From NCBI GenBank assembly GCA_009664345.1, contig CP043547.1:5484709-5548708 (forward strand): 64,000 nt of DNA, written 5' to 3'. Of the stretch, positions 56,137 through 64,000 are shown in pieces (position 1 is the stretch's first letter; every line of letters begins with the position of its first letter). Both the position numbers and the translations under genes were made by a program. The notes under the pieces are model-generated. The model was not told the origin of the DNA. It did not search any database and saw nothing but the letters and a program-made list of their open reading frames with translations. This stretch comes from Planctomycetales bacterium 10988 (GTDB taxonomy: Bacteria; Planctomycetota; Planctomycetia; Pirellulales; Pb10988).

Positions 56137-56159
56137 TTCGGCAATGACTTGAAATGTGA

Positions 56160-56200
56160 AAAAAGCCTAGAAATTCACAGTTGGAATTTCTAGGCTTTTT
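56160..56200. terminator. bidirectional intrinsic terminator
   Basis: AAAAAGCCTAGAAATTC pairs with GAATTTCTAGGCTTTTT across a short loop, with A and T runs on both sides. It ends both the nitroreductase gene and fabF. Confidence 0.85.
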
Positions 56201-56230
56201 CAACAATGTTCTTCGCTTTTTATATTCGGA

Positions 56231-57469
56231 TTAGGCAACGGGTCCCACGATCAGCGAAGCGTTGTGGCCGCCGAAGCCAAAGCTGTTGCTCATGGCGTAA
56301 CGGATGCGGCGTTCGCGCGGTTGCAATGGAGTATAATCGAGATCACAAGCAGGATCAGGATTTTCCAGATTGATGGTCGGGGGAACCAGACTCTTTCGCA
56401 TTGCCAAAATGGAAATGATTAGCTCAACCCCACCGCTGGCACCCAACAAGTGACCAAGTTGGCTTTTCGTGCTGGAAATACTGACTTCCTTTGCCATGTT
56501 GCCGAAGATTTGCTTAATGGCCGAAGTTTCCGCCTTATCGCCCAGAGGAGTACTCGTGCCGTGGGCATTGATGTAATCGACTTGCTCGGCGGAAAGATTC
56601 GCATTCTTCAAAGCTCGGGCCATCGCTCGGGCGGCCCCTTGCCCGGTTTCATCCGGCTGGGTGATGTGGCCGCCATCCGAACTCACGCCATAGCCGAGAA
56701 GTTCCGCGTAGATGTTTGCCCCGCGAGCCTTGGCATGTTCGTATTCTTCCAACACTAACAGTCCGGCTCCTTCGCTGAGGACAAAGCCGTCACGGTCACG
56801 ATCGAAAGGACGGCTCGCCAAGGTAGGAGCGTCGTTGCGAGTGGAAAGGGCTCGCATATTGGCAAAGCCGCTCATTCCCATCGGGGTCAAGGCTGCTTCC
56901 GTTCCCCCGGTGACCATGATATCGGCATCATCAAATTGAATCGCCCGCATCGCTTCGCCGATGGCATTACTCGCACTAGCACAAGCGGTCGCGACCGCCG
57001 TGGTGACGCCTCGTAGTCCGTATTCAATCGAGACCTGACCGGGAGCGGCGTTGACCATCAGCTTCGGAATGGTGAACGCGGAGACCCGATCGGGGCCTTT
57101 TTGAATTAGACGGGAGTGTTGGGTTTCGATTTCATGAAGCCCCCCGATGCCGGAACCGAGGATGACCCCGCTGCGGAAACGATCTTCTTGATCGAAATCA
57201 AGTCCGGAATCTTTGACGGCATCAATCGCGGCAACCATCGCGAACTGCGTGAATTGATCCAGACGCTTTGAATCCCTGGGATGGAGATAGCCCTCGGTGG
57301 TAAAGTTTTTGACTTCGCCTCCGATTTTGACTTTGTGGTCCGTCGTGTCGAATTGTTCGACGTAGCCGACTCCACTTTCCCCAGCACACAAACGATTCCA
57401 AAGATCGTTCACTTTCGAACTGAGCGAAGTGACGACTCCGAGTCCAGTGATTACAACGCGACGTTCCAT
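56231..57469 (-). CDS. fabF: beta-ketoacyl-ACP synthase II
   Basis: 412 residues, full length. Catalytic C163 (TACASASNAIGEA), H303 (NAHGTSTPLGD) and H340 (SQLGHLLGASGG). Elongates acyl-ACP with malonyl-ACP. ATG 57469. It is the last gene of the rpmF-plsX-fabD-fabG-acpP-fabF series and is separated from acpP by 260 bases. Confidence 0.95.
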   Translation of the reverse strand: MERRVVITGLGVVTSLSSKVNDLWNRLCAGESGVGYVEQFDTTDHKVKIGGEVKNFTTEGYLHPRDSKRLDQFTQFAMVAAIDAVKDSGLDFDQEDRFRSGVILGSGIGGLHEIETQHSRLIQKGPDRVSAFTIPKLMVNAAPGQVSIEYGLRGVTTAVATACASASNAIGEAMRAIQFDDADIMVTGGTEAALTPMGMSGFANMRALSTRNDAPTLASRPFDRDRDGFVLSEGAGLLVLEEYEHAKARGANIYAELLGYGVSSDGGHITQPDETGQGAARAMARALKNANLSAEQVDYINAHGTSTPLGDKAETSAIKQIFGNMAKEVSISSTKSQLGHLLGASGGVELIISILAMRKSLVPPTINLENPDPACDLDYTPLQPRERRIRYAMSNSFGFGGHNASLIVGPVA

Positions 57470-57730
57470 GCAGCTGCTTCACCCGCGATTAGTGCTCTTG
57501 GCACCCTGCGCGTCCTTGAAAGGGACCTAGGTAGATAGTGAAAGGACAACTCGCTCGATTTGTCAGATAGGACCTCGAAGCAGAAGCTTGTCCTCTAATT
57601 GTTGATTCCTGTCGAAAATCCCCGCACGCAAAAAATAGTGAAGAGGAAATTCGTGGGAAGTGGATAAACAAAGATTGCCAAGCGAACAACTCCCTTGACA
57701 ATCTATGCAAAGTCCAGTTGATCGATTCGG

Positions 57731-57970
57731 TTAGCCGTCTTGATTTTCGTCAATGTAATCAATGGCTTGGCCGATGGTTTGAATCTTTTCGGCGGCTTCT
57801 TCGGGGATAGTAATATCGAATTCTTCTTCGAATTCCATGACCAATTCAACCGTATCGAGCGAATCGGCACCGAGGTCATTTTGGAACGAAGTTTCCCGAT
57901 TTAACTTATCGCGATCCACCCCGAGATGTTCGCTAACGATATCAAAAACACGCTCTTCCGTAGACGCCAT
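57731..57970 (-). CDS. acpP: acyl carrier protein
   Basis: 79 residues from ATG 57970 (AGGAGAG upstream). Phosphopantetheine Ser37 in [13 protein letters not shown]; acidic helix II and length are typical. The frame is open upstream to 58063 but not coding. Carries acyl chains for the neighbouring fab enzymes. Confidence 0.95.
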   Translation of the reverse strand: MASTEERVFDIVSEHLGVDRDKLNRETSFQNDLGADSLDTVELVMEFEEEFDITIPEEAAEKIQTIGQAIDYIDENQDG

Positions 57971-58479
57971 GTGGGATCTCTCCTGCACGCAAGGACGAGG
58001 GTTAAGGGAATTCCGTGAACATGCACGACATTCGGATTTGGCTTCTCTTAACCCAACTGACAATGTGGTTTATTTTCCAAAAAAGTTTGTTTCGAAAGAC
58101 GCTGAGGAAGAACGAACTTGGTTTGAGCCTTCCAAGAAAGACCATTCCAGGGGGTTGGATCCTCGCCCAACTTACTCCGAACTTACAACTTACGGACTAC
58201 ATAAGTTCAATCAAGGGGAACATATAGCCTGTATTTCAATTCCTGTCTAGATCATTATGAAAAACCGGCATAATCATTGCGAAAAATAGTCATTGAGCCT
58301 GGGCTTTCCGCCGCTACAATTTCTATCTTCCTCAAAATTAGCTTGTTCCCTCATTTTTAACAAGCTGGATAGAAAGGGGAAATTCCTCATTCTTGAAAAA
58401 CTTCCTGAACCACCCGGCTTCTCGCTCGTTTGATCTTTCTTTTCACGACGAAAGAACAGTCGATTTCGATGATTTTCTT
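57971..58479. other. 509-bp gap between acpP and fabG
   Basis: No gene is supported. Such a long gap inside a fab cluster suggests acpP has its own promoter, as in many bacteria. AT-rich near 58240-58350. Confidence 0.5.
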
Positions 58480-59250
58480 TTAGGCCGTTAGTCCGCCGTC
58501 GATTGCCAAGGTATGCCCGGTAATATAGGCAGCTGCCGGACTTGCCAAGTAGAGGACTGCTTGGGCGACCTCGTGTGGCGTTCCTAATCGTCGAGCCGGG
58601 ACGCGTTGCTTGACCATTTCATTCAAAATTTCCGAAGGCATCGCCCCGGTCATATCGGTTTCGATCAGGCCAGGAGCCACGGCATTCACAGTGATTTTTC
58701 GTTTGCCGAGTTCGCGAGCCATCGTTCGAGTGAAGCCGATCATGCCAGCCTTCGAAGCCGAATAGTTGGCTTGACCTGGGTTGCCCATGAAGCCGACGAC
58801 GCTGGTGATGTTGATCACGCGGCCGTAACGGTTTTGCATCATCGGGCGACTGGCAGCTTTCGTGAAGAGGAACATCCCTTTGAGGTTCGTTTCGATGACC
58901 GAGTCCCATTCCTCTTCGGTCATTTTCATGAGAAGCATATCACGATTGATCCCGGCGTTGTTGACCAAGATATCGAGGCGTTCCCATTTTTCCGTCACGG
59001 CATCGATCACGCCATCGACATCGGAACCTTTGGTCACATCGCAAGGAAAAGCTTCAGCTTCCCCGCCAGCCGCTTGAATAGCTTCCACGGTGGCTTTGAG
59101 CTTTTCTGCATTTCGAGCGACGCAAGCCACTTTCGCACCGGCTTTGCCAAGGGCGAGGGCCATTGACTCGCCCAGTCCGCGAGAGGCCCCGGTGACAATG
59201 GCAACTTGTCCTGATAAATCGACTTGGATAGATGGTTGATCGTCAGCCAT
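58480..59250 (-). CDS. fabG: 3-oxoacyl-ACP reductase
   Basis: 256 residues. Rossmann motif GASRGLGE (21-28), NNAG (97-100), S150, Y163-x3-K167. Reduces 3-oxoacyl-ACP with NADPH. ATG with AAGGAG. It has an extra 12 residues at the N-terminus (MADDQPSIQVDL). 91 bases after fabD. Confidence 0.94.
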   Translation of the reverse strand: MADDQPSIQVDLSGQVAIVTGASRGLGESMALALGKAGAKVACVARNAEKLKATVEAIQAAGGEAEAFPCDVTKGSDVDGVIDAVTEKWERLDILVNNAGINRDMLLMKMTEEEWDSVIETNLKGMFLFTKAASRPMMQNRYGRVINITSVVGFMGNPGQANYSASKAGMIGFTRTMARELGKRKITVNAVAPGLIETDMTGAMPSEILNEMVKQRVPARRLGTPHEVAQAVLYLASPAAAYITGHTLAIDGGLTA

Positions 59251-59341
59251 GACGGTCTCCTTCTCTGGAGATGAAAATTATTTGCGTTGTTAACTTTTTA
59301 AAATCGTGATATTCGTATGATTTTGTGGGAAAATGGCTTTT

Positions 59342-60253
59342 TTAGTCAATGACACATTGGCAGGAAATTTTGCGGTTGATGCGACGCAGCAAGCCTCGCA
59401 AGACGCGGCCTGGCCCCACTTCATAGAAGGTATCAAAGCCTTCCGCTAAGAGATATTGCATGGAGTCTTCCCAACGTACGGGACTCAAAATTTGTCGTTC
59501 CAGCAATTCTTTTCCATCTTCAGGCGAGGTATGCGGAGCGGCATCGACGTTGGAGATCACCGGGATTTTGCCCTCTTGCATGGGAATGTCTTTGAGGGCG
59601 GCGGCAAGATGTTCATCGGCAGGCCGCATGATCGGCGTGTGGAAGGCTCCGGCGACCGGCAAAGGAATGGTTTTCATGGCCCCGGCTTTTTCGGCCAGTT
59701 CGGCGGCGAGTTCACAACCGGAGACCGTGCCGGAGACGACGATATTTCCCGGACAAAGGAGATTGGCAATTTGAATCGTTTCGCCCTGATCGACGACTTC
59801 TTGGCAAACGGCTTGGACCTGACTTCGCTCTAATCCCAGAATACTGACCATGCCGCTAGGGGTGGCATCCGAAGCGTCTTGCATGGCTTGCCCACGCTTT
59901 TGAACCAAGCGAAGACCATCGGCGAAAGTCATCATACCGGCAAAGACCATCGCGGTATATTCGCCGAGGCTCAGTCCGGCGGCCGCTTCACAACTCATCA
60001 CAATATCCGGCGATTCGGCCCGGAGTTTCTCCAAGGCGGCGAGACTGGTCACGAAGAGAGCTGGCTGGCTATAGACGGTAGAATCGAGTTCCTTTTGAGG
60101 CCCTTCGAAGCAGAGCGTTTTCAGATCATAGCCGAGAATGTCATTGGCCTGATCAAATAATTGGGCGGCAGCGGGGAAGTTTTCGGCAAGCTCTTTGCCC
60201 ATGCCGACTTTTTGAGCACCTTGGCCAGGAAATAAGAAAGCGATGCGACTCAC
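59342..60253 (-). CDS. fabD: malonyl-CoA:ACP transacylase
   Basis: 303 residues from a GTG start at 60253 (AAGGAA upstream). FPGQGAQ (8-14), catalytic S95 in GLSLGE, and His in AGAFHTP. Loads malonyl onto ACP. In the fab cluster; fabH is not present between plsX and fabD, where many bacteria have it (the gap is 294 bases). Confidence 0.95.
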   Translation of the reverse strand: MSRIAFLFPGQGAQKVGMGKELAENFPAAAQLFDQANDILGYDLKTLCFEGPQKELDSTVYSQPALFVTSLAALEKLRAESPDIVMSCEAAAGLSLGEYTAMVFAGMMTFADGLRLVQKRGQAMQDASDATPSGMVSILGLERSQVQAVCQEVVDQGETIQIANLLCPGNIVVSGTVSGCELAAELAEKAGAMKTIPLPVAGAFHTPIMRPADEHLAAALKDIPMQEGKIPVISNVDAAPHTSPEDGKELLERQILSPVRWEDSMQYLLAEGFDTFYEVGPGRVLRGLLRRINRKISCQCVID

Positions 60254-60547
60254 GTGTGGTTCCTTCCCCAGGCAATCGTTGCCTGCCTCGTTCCTTGATG
60301 TTATTTGCCGAATTAGAATGCCGAATCAACGGCCGGAATGTTTCTTAATGGAGCCACTCTAAGACAAGGTCTTGGCAATATTTTTTGAAGCGGCGAAACT
60401 GTGTAATGCCCACAATATGGAAGGTCTGCAAACGCTTGGCAAGAGGGTTCGATCTACCCTGCGTGAAGTCTCGACGCGAATAAAGCAGGAGGAGAAGGCC
60501 GTTCGTCTACGGAGGCTGCACAAAACCCAAGGCCCAGAGAACAGCAA

Positions 60548-61543
60548 TTACGCTTCAGCCGGAGGGTTCAATGCCGCGACGATCACCTCATTGAGATGAA
60601 CTTCCGCATGCTGAGCAGTCCGCAGGAGGGCATTGCGGATCGACTTATCATTGCTGCTTCCGTGGCAAATCAGACACGTTCCTTCAATTCCCAACAGCGG
60701 AGCCCCGCCGAAGGAACTGTGATGATAGCGATCGGCAATTTTCTTGAACGCTTGCTTTGCCAGATCACGTTCTTGATTCAAGGCAGGAAGAACCCCTTCG
60801 GCAGCCATTCCCATGACATACTCGAACATGCCTTCGCTGACTTTCAAGACCACGTTGCCGACAAAACCATCACAGACAACGACATTGGCCGTTCCTTGAT
60901 AAAGGTCACGTCCTTCGATATTGCCGTGGAAAGCATCACTAAAATGACTTTGATTGAAGAGACGATGCGTCTCTTTGACCAATTCATTCCCTTTGCCATC
61001 TTCCGTGCCGATGTTCATCAGACCGATGGTAGGTTGTTCGATGCCGACGATCTTTTGTGCGTAGAGCGAGCCCATCACCCCGTATTGATAGAGGTGTTCA
61101 GGTTTGCAAGCCGCGTTGGCTCCGACATCCAAGAGGATCGAAGGACCGCTCTTGGTCGGAATGACAACCGCGATCCCTGGACGCCGGACCCCTTTGAGAA
61201 AGAGTCGCGTGAAGAGACCCGCAGCAGCGACCGCACCCGTATTTCCCGCGGAAACCAAGGCATCAACTTTATTCGTTGCCATTAGTTCCCAGCAGCGAGC
61301 AATCGAGCTATCGCGTTTGGAGCGAACCGCACTCGGCCGTTCATGCATGCCCACGACCTGGGAACAATGAAGAATACTCAAACGCGGATGATCGCGATCT
61401 TCCTCCAGCAAAGGAGCAATCTTTTCTTCATCTCCGACGAGGACTACTTCGATACCTTCATGTTCTTGTAAAGCTTGACGAGCACCGAGAACATTCGGTT
61501 CGGGGGCGTAGTCCCCACCCATGGCATCCAGGGCTATACGCAT
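60548..61543 (-). CDS. plsX: phosphate acyltransferase PlsX
   Basis: 331 residues. MRIALDAMGGDYAP start, VSAGNTGA, GIAVVIPT, LLDVGAN, GNIEGRDL and GFVGNVVLK are standard PlsX motifs. Makes acyl-phosphate from acyl-ACP for phospholipid synthesis. Begins 6 bases after rpmF, whose last codons supply AGGAG as ribosome site. Confidence 0.95.
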   Translation of the reverse strand: MRIALDAMGGDYAPEPNVLGARQALQEHEGIEVVLVGDEEKIAPLLEEDRDHPRLSILHCSQVVGMHERPSAVRSKRDSSIARCWELMATNKVDALVSAGNTGAVAAAGLFTRLFLKGVRRPGIAVVIPTKSGPSILLDVGANAACKPEHLYQYGVMGSLYAQKIVGIEQPTIGLMNIGTEDGKGNELVKETHRLFNQSHFSDAFHGNIEGRDLYQGTANVVVCDGFVGNVVLKVSEGMFEYVMGMAAEGVLPALNQERDLAKQAFKKIADRYHHSSFGGAPLLGIEGTCLICHGSSNDKSIRNALLRTAQHAEVHLNEVIVAALNPPAEA

Positions 61544-61549
61544 GAATCG

Positions 61550-61729
61550 TTACTCCTGCGGTTCGACGACCATTCGGCCCATATAATAGCCGCACTTCGG
61601 GCAAACCACATGTTGAGGGTTCATCTGTCCACAATTCGGGCATGGGGACAGTTGTTTTCCGCGAATTTGGTCGTGACTGCGTCGTTTCCCAGTTCGCGAG
61701 TTGGAATGTTTACGTTTAGGGACTGCCAT
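61550..61729 (-). CDS. rpmF: 50S ribosomal protein L32
   Basis: 59 residues, ATG 61729 to TAA 61550-61552. N-terminus AVPKRKHSNSRTGKRRSH and zinc-binding CPNC and CPKC pairs mark L32 with all four cysteines. It is too short for most gene calls but clearly real by family and by its classic position before plsX. First gene of the fatty-acid cluster. Confidence 0.95.
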   Translation of the reverse strand: MAVPKRKHSNSRTGKRRSHDQIRGKQLSPCPNCGQMNPQHVVCPKCGYYMGRMVVEPQE

Positions 61730-62197
61730 GATGACGAACCTATGTTTTTTCGTAAAGGCCCATTAAGGGATAGTATGATGAATATTGCTTGTTTTTCGCT
61801 AGAAACTGCTGGGCGTCATTCACTTCGAGCGAAGCACGAGGAAGGAGTGAGAACCAAACCTATTCGAAGGTTCGGCAAGCTCGCCGCATTTCCAGCGCCC
61901 ACCGTGGGCATAAGAATCAAGCCACTGAGTGTAAAAATACTCAGGAAAAATGTCAAGCAGCTAGGAGCGACTTTCTTCTCTGCCAGGCCAAAACATCCGA
62001 ATTCCCTAGAAAAATAGGCAGTACCATGGGATTGAGACCATTAGAGCAGTTTTCATTGTCTTCTACAAATGAAAACAAGGCTGTCCCTTCCATTCCATGA
62101 AATCGAAGGAGAAAGCCTTGTAAAGATTGAATCGTAGTGCTGAAGCGATTCAACGATTTATTATGAAAGATTTACCAAAAGCGAATCATGGAAGTCC
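61730..62197. other. intergenic region with rpmF promoter side and a terminator
   Basis: 468 bases without a supported gene. A compound hairpin (ACAAGGCT 62075-62082 with AGCCTTGT 62114-62121, inner CCTTC/GAAGG) followed on the minus strand by TTTTC ends the surface-protein gene that starts beyond the window. Confidence 0.6.
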
Positions 62198-64000
62198 TTA
62201 GCTTCCATCGAAGTTACGCACTAGCGGAGCCGAACAATTGAAGAATTGATTCGCTTGCTCCAGCGACAACCCTTCGCCACCAAAGAGGTTCGGTGGGCTA
62301 CCGTTGGGATTGGCGGGGAAGTTTCTTAGCTGGAAGACTCCATTATAGAAATTATGGAAAATATTCTGATTGACACCGGTTCCCCCGATGTAAGCGGTCA
62401 CGCCGGGGCCTTGGGCAAAAATCCCCCCAGCGTCGGTGTTGTTAACGTTTGCTTGAATCGTATTGCCAATGATGGTGACTTGGACATCTCCTTGATCGTA
62501 CGTTCCCAGAGGATATCCCAAGAGTCCGATCCCGACATAGTTGTCATCAAAGAGATTGCCTTGAATGGTAATATTTCGGCCATTACCCACAAACAATCCG
62601 AAGGCGGAGTTCGTGCGGAAGGTCGTTCCTTCAATTCTCCCAGTGCTGTCCGCTGAGGTATCCACTTCCAAACCATTGAAACCAAGGTCCGCACCGCGAA
62701 TCGTTCCATTCGATTGGAAGAGGGAATTGCGAATGACGAAATTCACAAAGGCATTGAAAATCGCCCCGTTGGAATTTGCATTGAAGCTAAAGGAGGAACT
62801 TTCGATCAAGGCATCAATGAAAGTCCCTGAAAGGGTGTTTTCCAAAATCAAACCGTGATCTTTATTATAGGACCCACTCACACCACGCAGGGTGACGCGG
62901 CTATTGTTGATGACCACAAAACCACGGCCATATTGCTGGGCACCGGTGTTGACCGTATCGGTTCCATTGAAATTCGAGGAAACATTCCACGCCCGGAAAA
63001 GTCCGTTGCGTTCAATTAAGAGGCCGGCTTCTCGCTGACTTTGTCCCACATCGGAATCTTTCAAATCAAGGTAAGCCGTCGTTCCGTCTGGGGAAGAAAC
63101 ATAGACCCCGATCTGCATATTCCCAACCGTGCGGATGCCGGAACCAAAGAACTGCGAGCGGTGAACGACGAAGCCACGTCCTTGATTGGCAGCGGTCCCC
63201 TGGTTGGCCACGGTGAAGTTATAGCCATAGATATTCGTCGATTGATCGAGAACAAAGGCACCACCCCAACCGGCCATTCCCGTCCCCGGCGTGATCGAGG
63301 TATTGAATCGGCTGTTAGCATAGTAGGTGATATTTGACTTCTGGAAGGTGAAGACCGTTTGGCTGTAATTCCCTGGAGCCAAACGAATGATTTGGCCGGA
63401 AGTCGCCGCATTGGCAGCGGATTGCAGCAAACCAAAAGGATTTGCCTCGGTGCCATTGCCCGTTCCGCCTGGGCGGACAAAAATCGAATTGGCGGTATTC
63501 CAGAAACCAGGGATCGGAATGTCACCCGCTTGGCCGTAGGTGGAGGCTCCTGCATAGATGATCGAAGGGATGCCACTCATCGCGGTATCAATGAACCAGA
63601 CGCCATTGCGGAAGACGGCGAGGTCGGACTTCTGATCATTATTAAAGTCGAAGACCACCGGAATATCGGCAGGGTCTCCACCAAAGATGACGAACTGATC
63701 AAGGGTGCCATCGAAGGAATAATCAAGATACCACAAGCCGGAACGATAGATGCCTCGATCGAGGTTGCCGTCATTGTTAAAGTCTCCGACCACGGGAATA
63801 TCGCCGTTTTGCCCAAAGACACTTGTGATATCAGGCACCCCATTGCGATCAAAGTCAACGAACCAAGTACCACTGCGGAAGAGCATTAAGTCCGCGAGAC
63901 CGTCGTTGTTTCGATCCCCGGCCAGTGGAATATCACCGGCTGCCCCAAACGTGTGGGTGGCTTCCGGCCCGCCGTTTCGATTGACATCGATAAACCAAGT
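62198..64000 (-). CDS. surface or secreted protein: FG-GAP-like repeats and parallel beta-helix (5' end outside window)
   Basis: At least 600 residues; the frame is open through base 64000, so the ATG at 63886 is internal. The first 150 visible residues have four repeats of the type WF(I/V)DxNRNGxPDxxxxFGxxGDIPVxGDxNxDGxxDxxxFR, an FG-GAP/VCBS-like calcium-binding pattern. The rest (about 190-560) is a right-handed parallel beta-helix (NosD/pectate-lyase-like: ITIQGNLFDDNYVGIGLLGY, ANSNGAIFNAFVNFVIRNSL). Likely exported and calcium stabilised; no enzyme motif is visible. The C-terminus ends in NFDGS without an anchor. Confidence 0.82.
   Translation of the reverse strand, partial: TWFIDVNRNGGPEATHTFGAAGDIPLAGDRNNDGLADLMLFRSGTWFVDFDRNGVPDITSVFGQNGDIPVVGDFNNDGNLDRGIYRSGLWYLDYSFDGTLDQFVIFGGDPADIPVVFDFNNDQKSDLAVFRNGVWFIDTAMSGIPSIIYAGASTYGQAGDIPIPGFWNTANSIFVRPGGTGNGTEANPFGLLQSAANAATSGQIIRLAPGNYSQTVFTFQKSNITYYANSRFNTSITPGTGMAGWGGAFVLDQSTNIYGYNFTVANQGTAANQGRGFVVHRSQFFGSGIRTVGNMQIGVYVSSPDGTTAYLDLKDSDVGQSQREAGLLIERNGLFRAWNVSSNFNGTDTVNTGAQQYGRGFVVINNSRVTLRGVSGSYNKDHGLILENTLSGTFIDALIESSSFSFNANSNGAIFNAFVNFVIRNSLFQSNGTIRGADLGFNGLEVDTSADSTGRIEGTTFRTNSAFGLFVGNGRNITIQGNLFDDNYVGIGLLGYPLGTYDQGDVQVTIIGNTIQANVNNTDAGGIFAQGPGVTAYIGGTGVNQNIFHNFYNGVFQLRNFPANPNGSPPNLFGGEGLSLEQANQFFNCSAPLVRNFDGS

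Overview
The window reads as chromosomal DNA of a planctomycete-type bacterium (Planctomycetota). The reasons are an Omp85/BamA with a large extra linker, a DUF1080-like secreted protein, a Cys-rich lipoprotein, a cytosolic Ser/Thr kinase, FG-GAP plus beta-helix surface protein, short operons with long AT-rich spacers, and frequent TTG/GTG starts. I could not assign a genus. Base composition is mosaic: about 13.2-21.5 kb and 36.5-40 kb are clearly more AT-rich in codon third positions than the flanks.

Layout. 1-11 kb: two alpha/beta hydrolases (one cut by the window edge), a MenC/muconate-cycloisomerase-like enzyme, an NAD-dependent epimerase, a SirB1-type protein, a UvrA paralog, then a two-gene unit of a GrpE-like protein and an Hsp70/actin-fold ATPase, and a glycerophosphodiesterase. 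11-18 kb: small conserved protein, PA0069-type radical SAM protein, redoxin, Cys-rich lipoprotein, sugar isomerase/epimerase, a solitary DNA methyltransferase and a membrane-anchored EEP nuclease. 18.2-22.7 kb: a single reading frame joining a complete exonuclease III to a complete DNA polymerase III alpha subunit (DnaE). 23-25 kb: thiS-thiG and an exported protein. 26-31 kb: rplY-pth-rpsF-ssb-rplI-dnaB, a translation/replication cluster. 31-40 kb: RraA-like protein, kinase, BamA, DUF4139 protein and secreted proteins.

40.7-50.15 kb is a decayed genomic island next to a tRNA-Arg(UCG): an integrase pseudogene, a degenerate IS3-family element, a 5'-truncated polymorphic toxin (Hint self-cleavage domain plus YwqJ-like deaminase tip) with three tandem YwqK-like immunity paralogs, a deleted IS5-type transposase and an intact IS5/IS427-type element with a TTA target duplication. 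50.3-56 kb: glgC, nagB, a membrane TPR protein and a nitroreductase. 56-62 kb: the fatty-acid cluster rpmF-plsX-fabD-fabG-acpP-fabF (no fabH), all on the minus strand. The window ends inside a surface protein with FG-GAP-like repeats and a beta-helix.

Strongest candidates for something undescribed: (1) the ExoIII-DnaE fusion, whose PHP domain has lost several metal ligands, suggesting a polymerase with a built-in second nuclease; (2) the GrpE-like/Hsp70-NBD gene pair behind an inverted repeat; (3) the toxin with three immunity copies. Two dispersed repeat families are also visible. All assignments are from reading the sequence; no database search was run.
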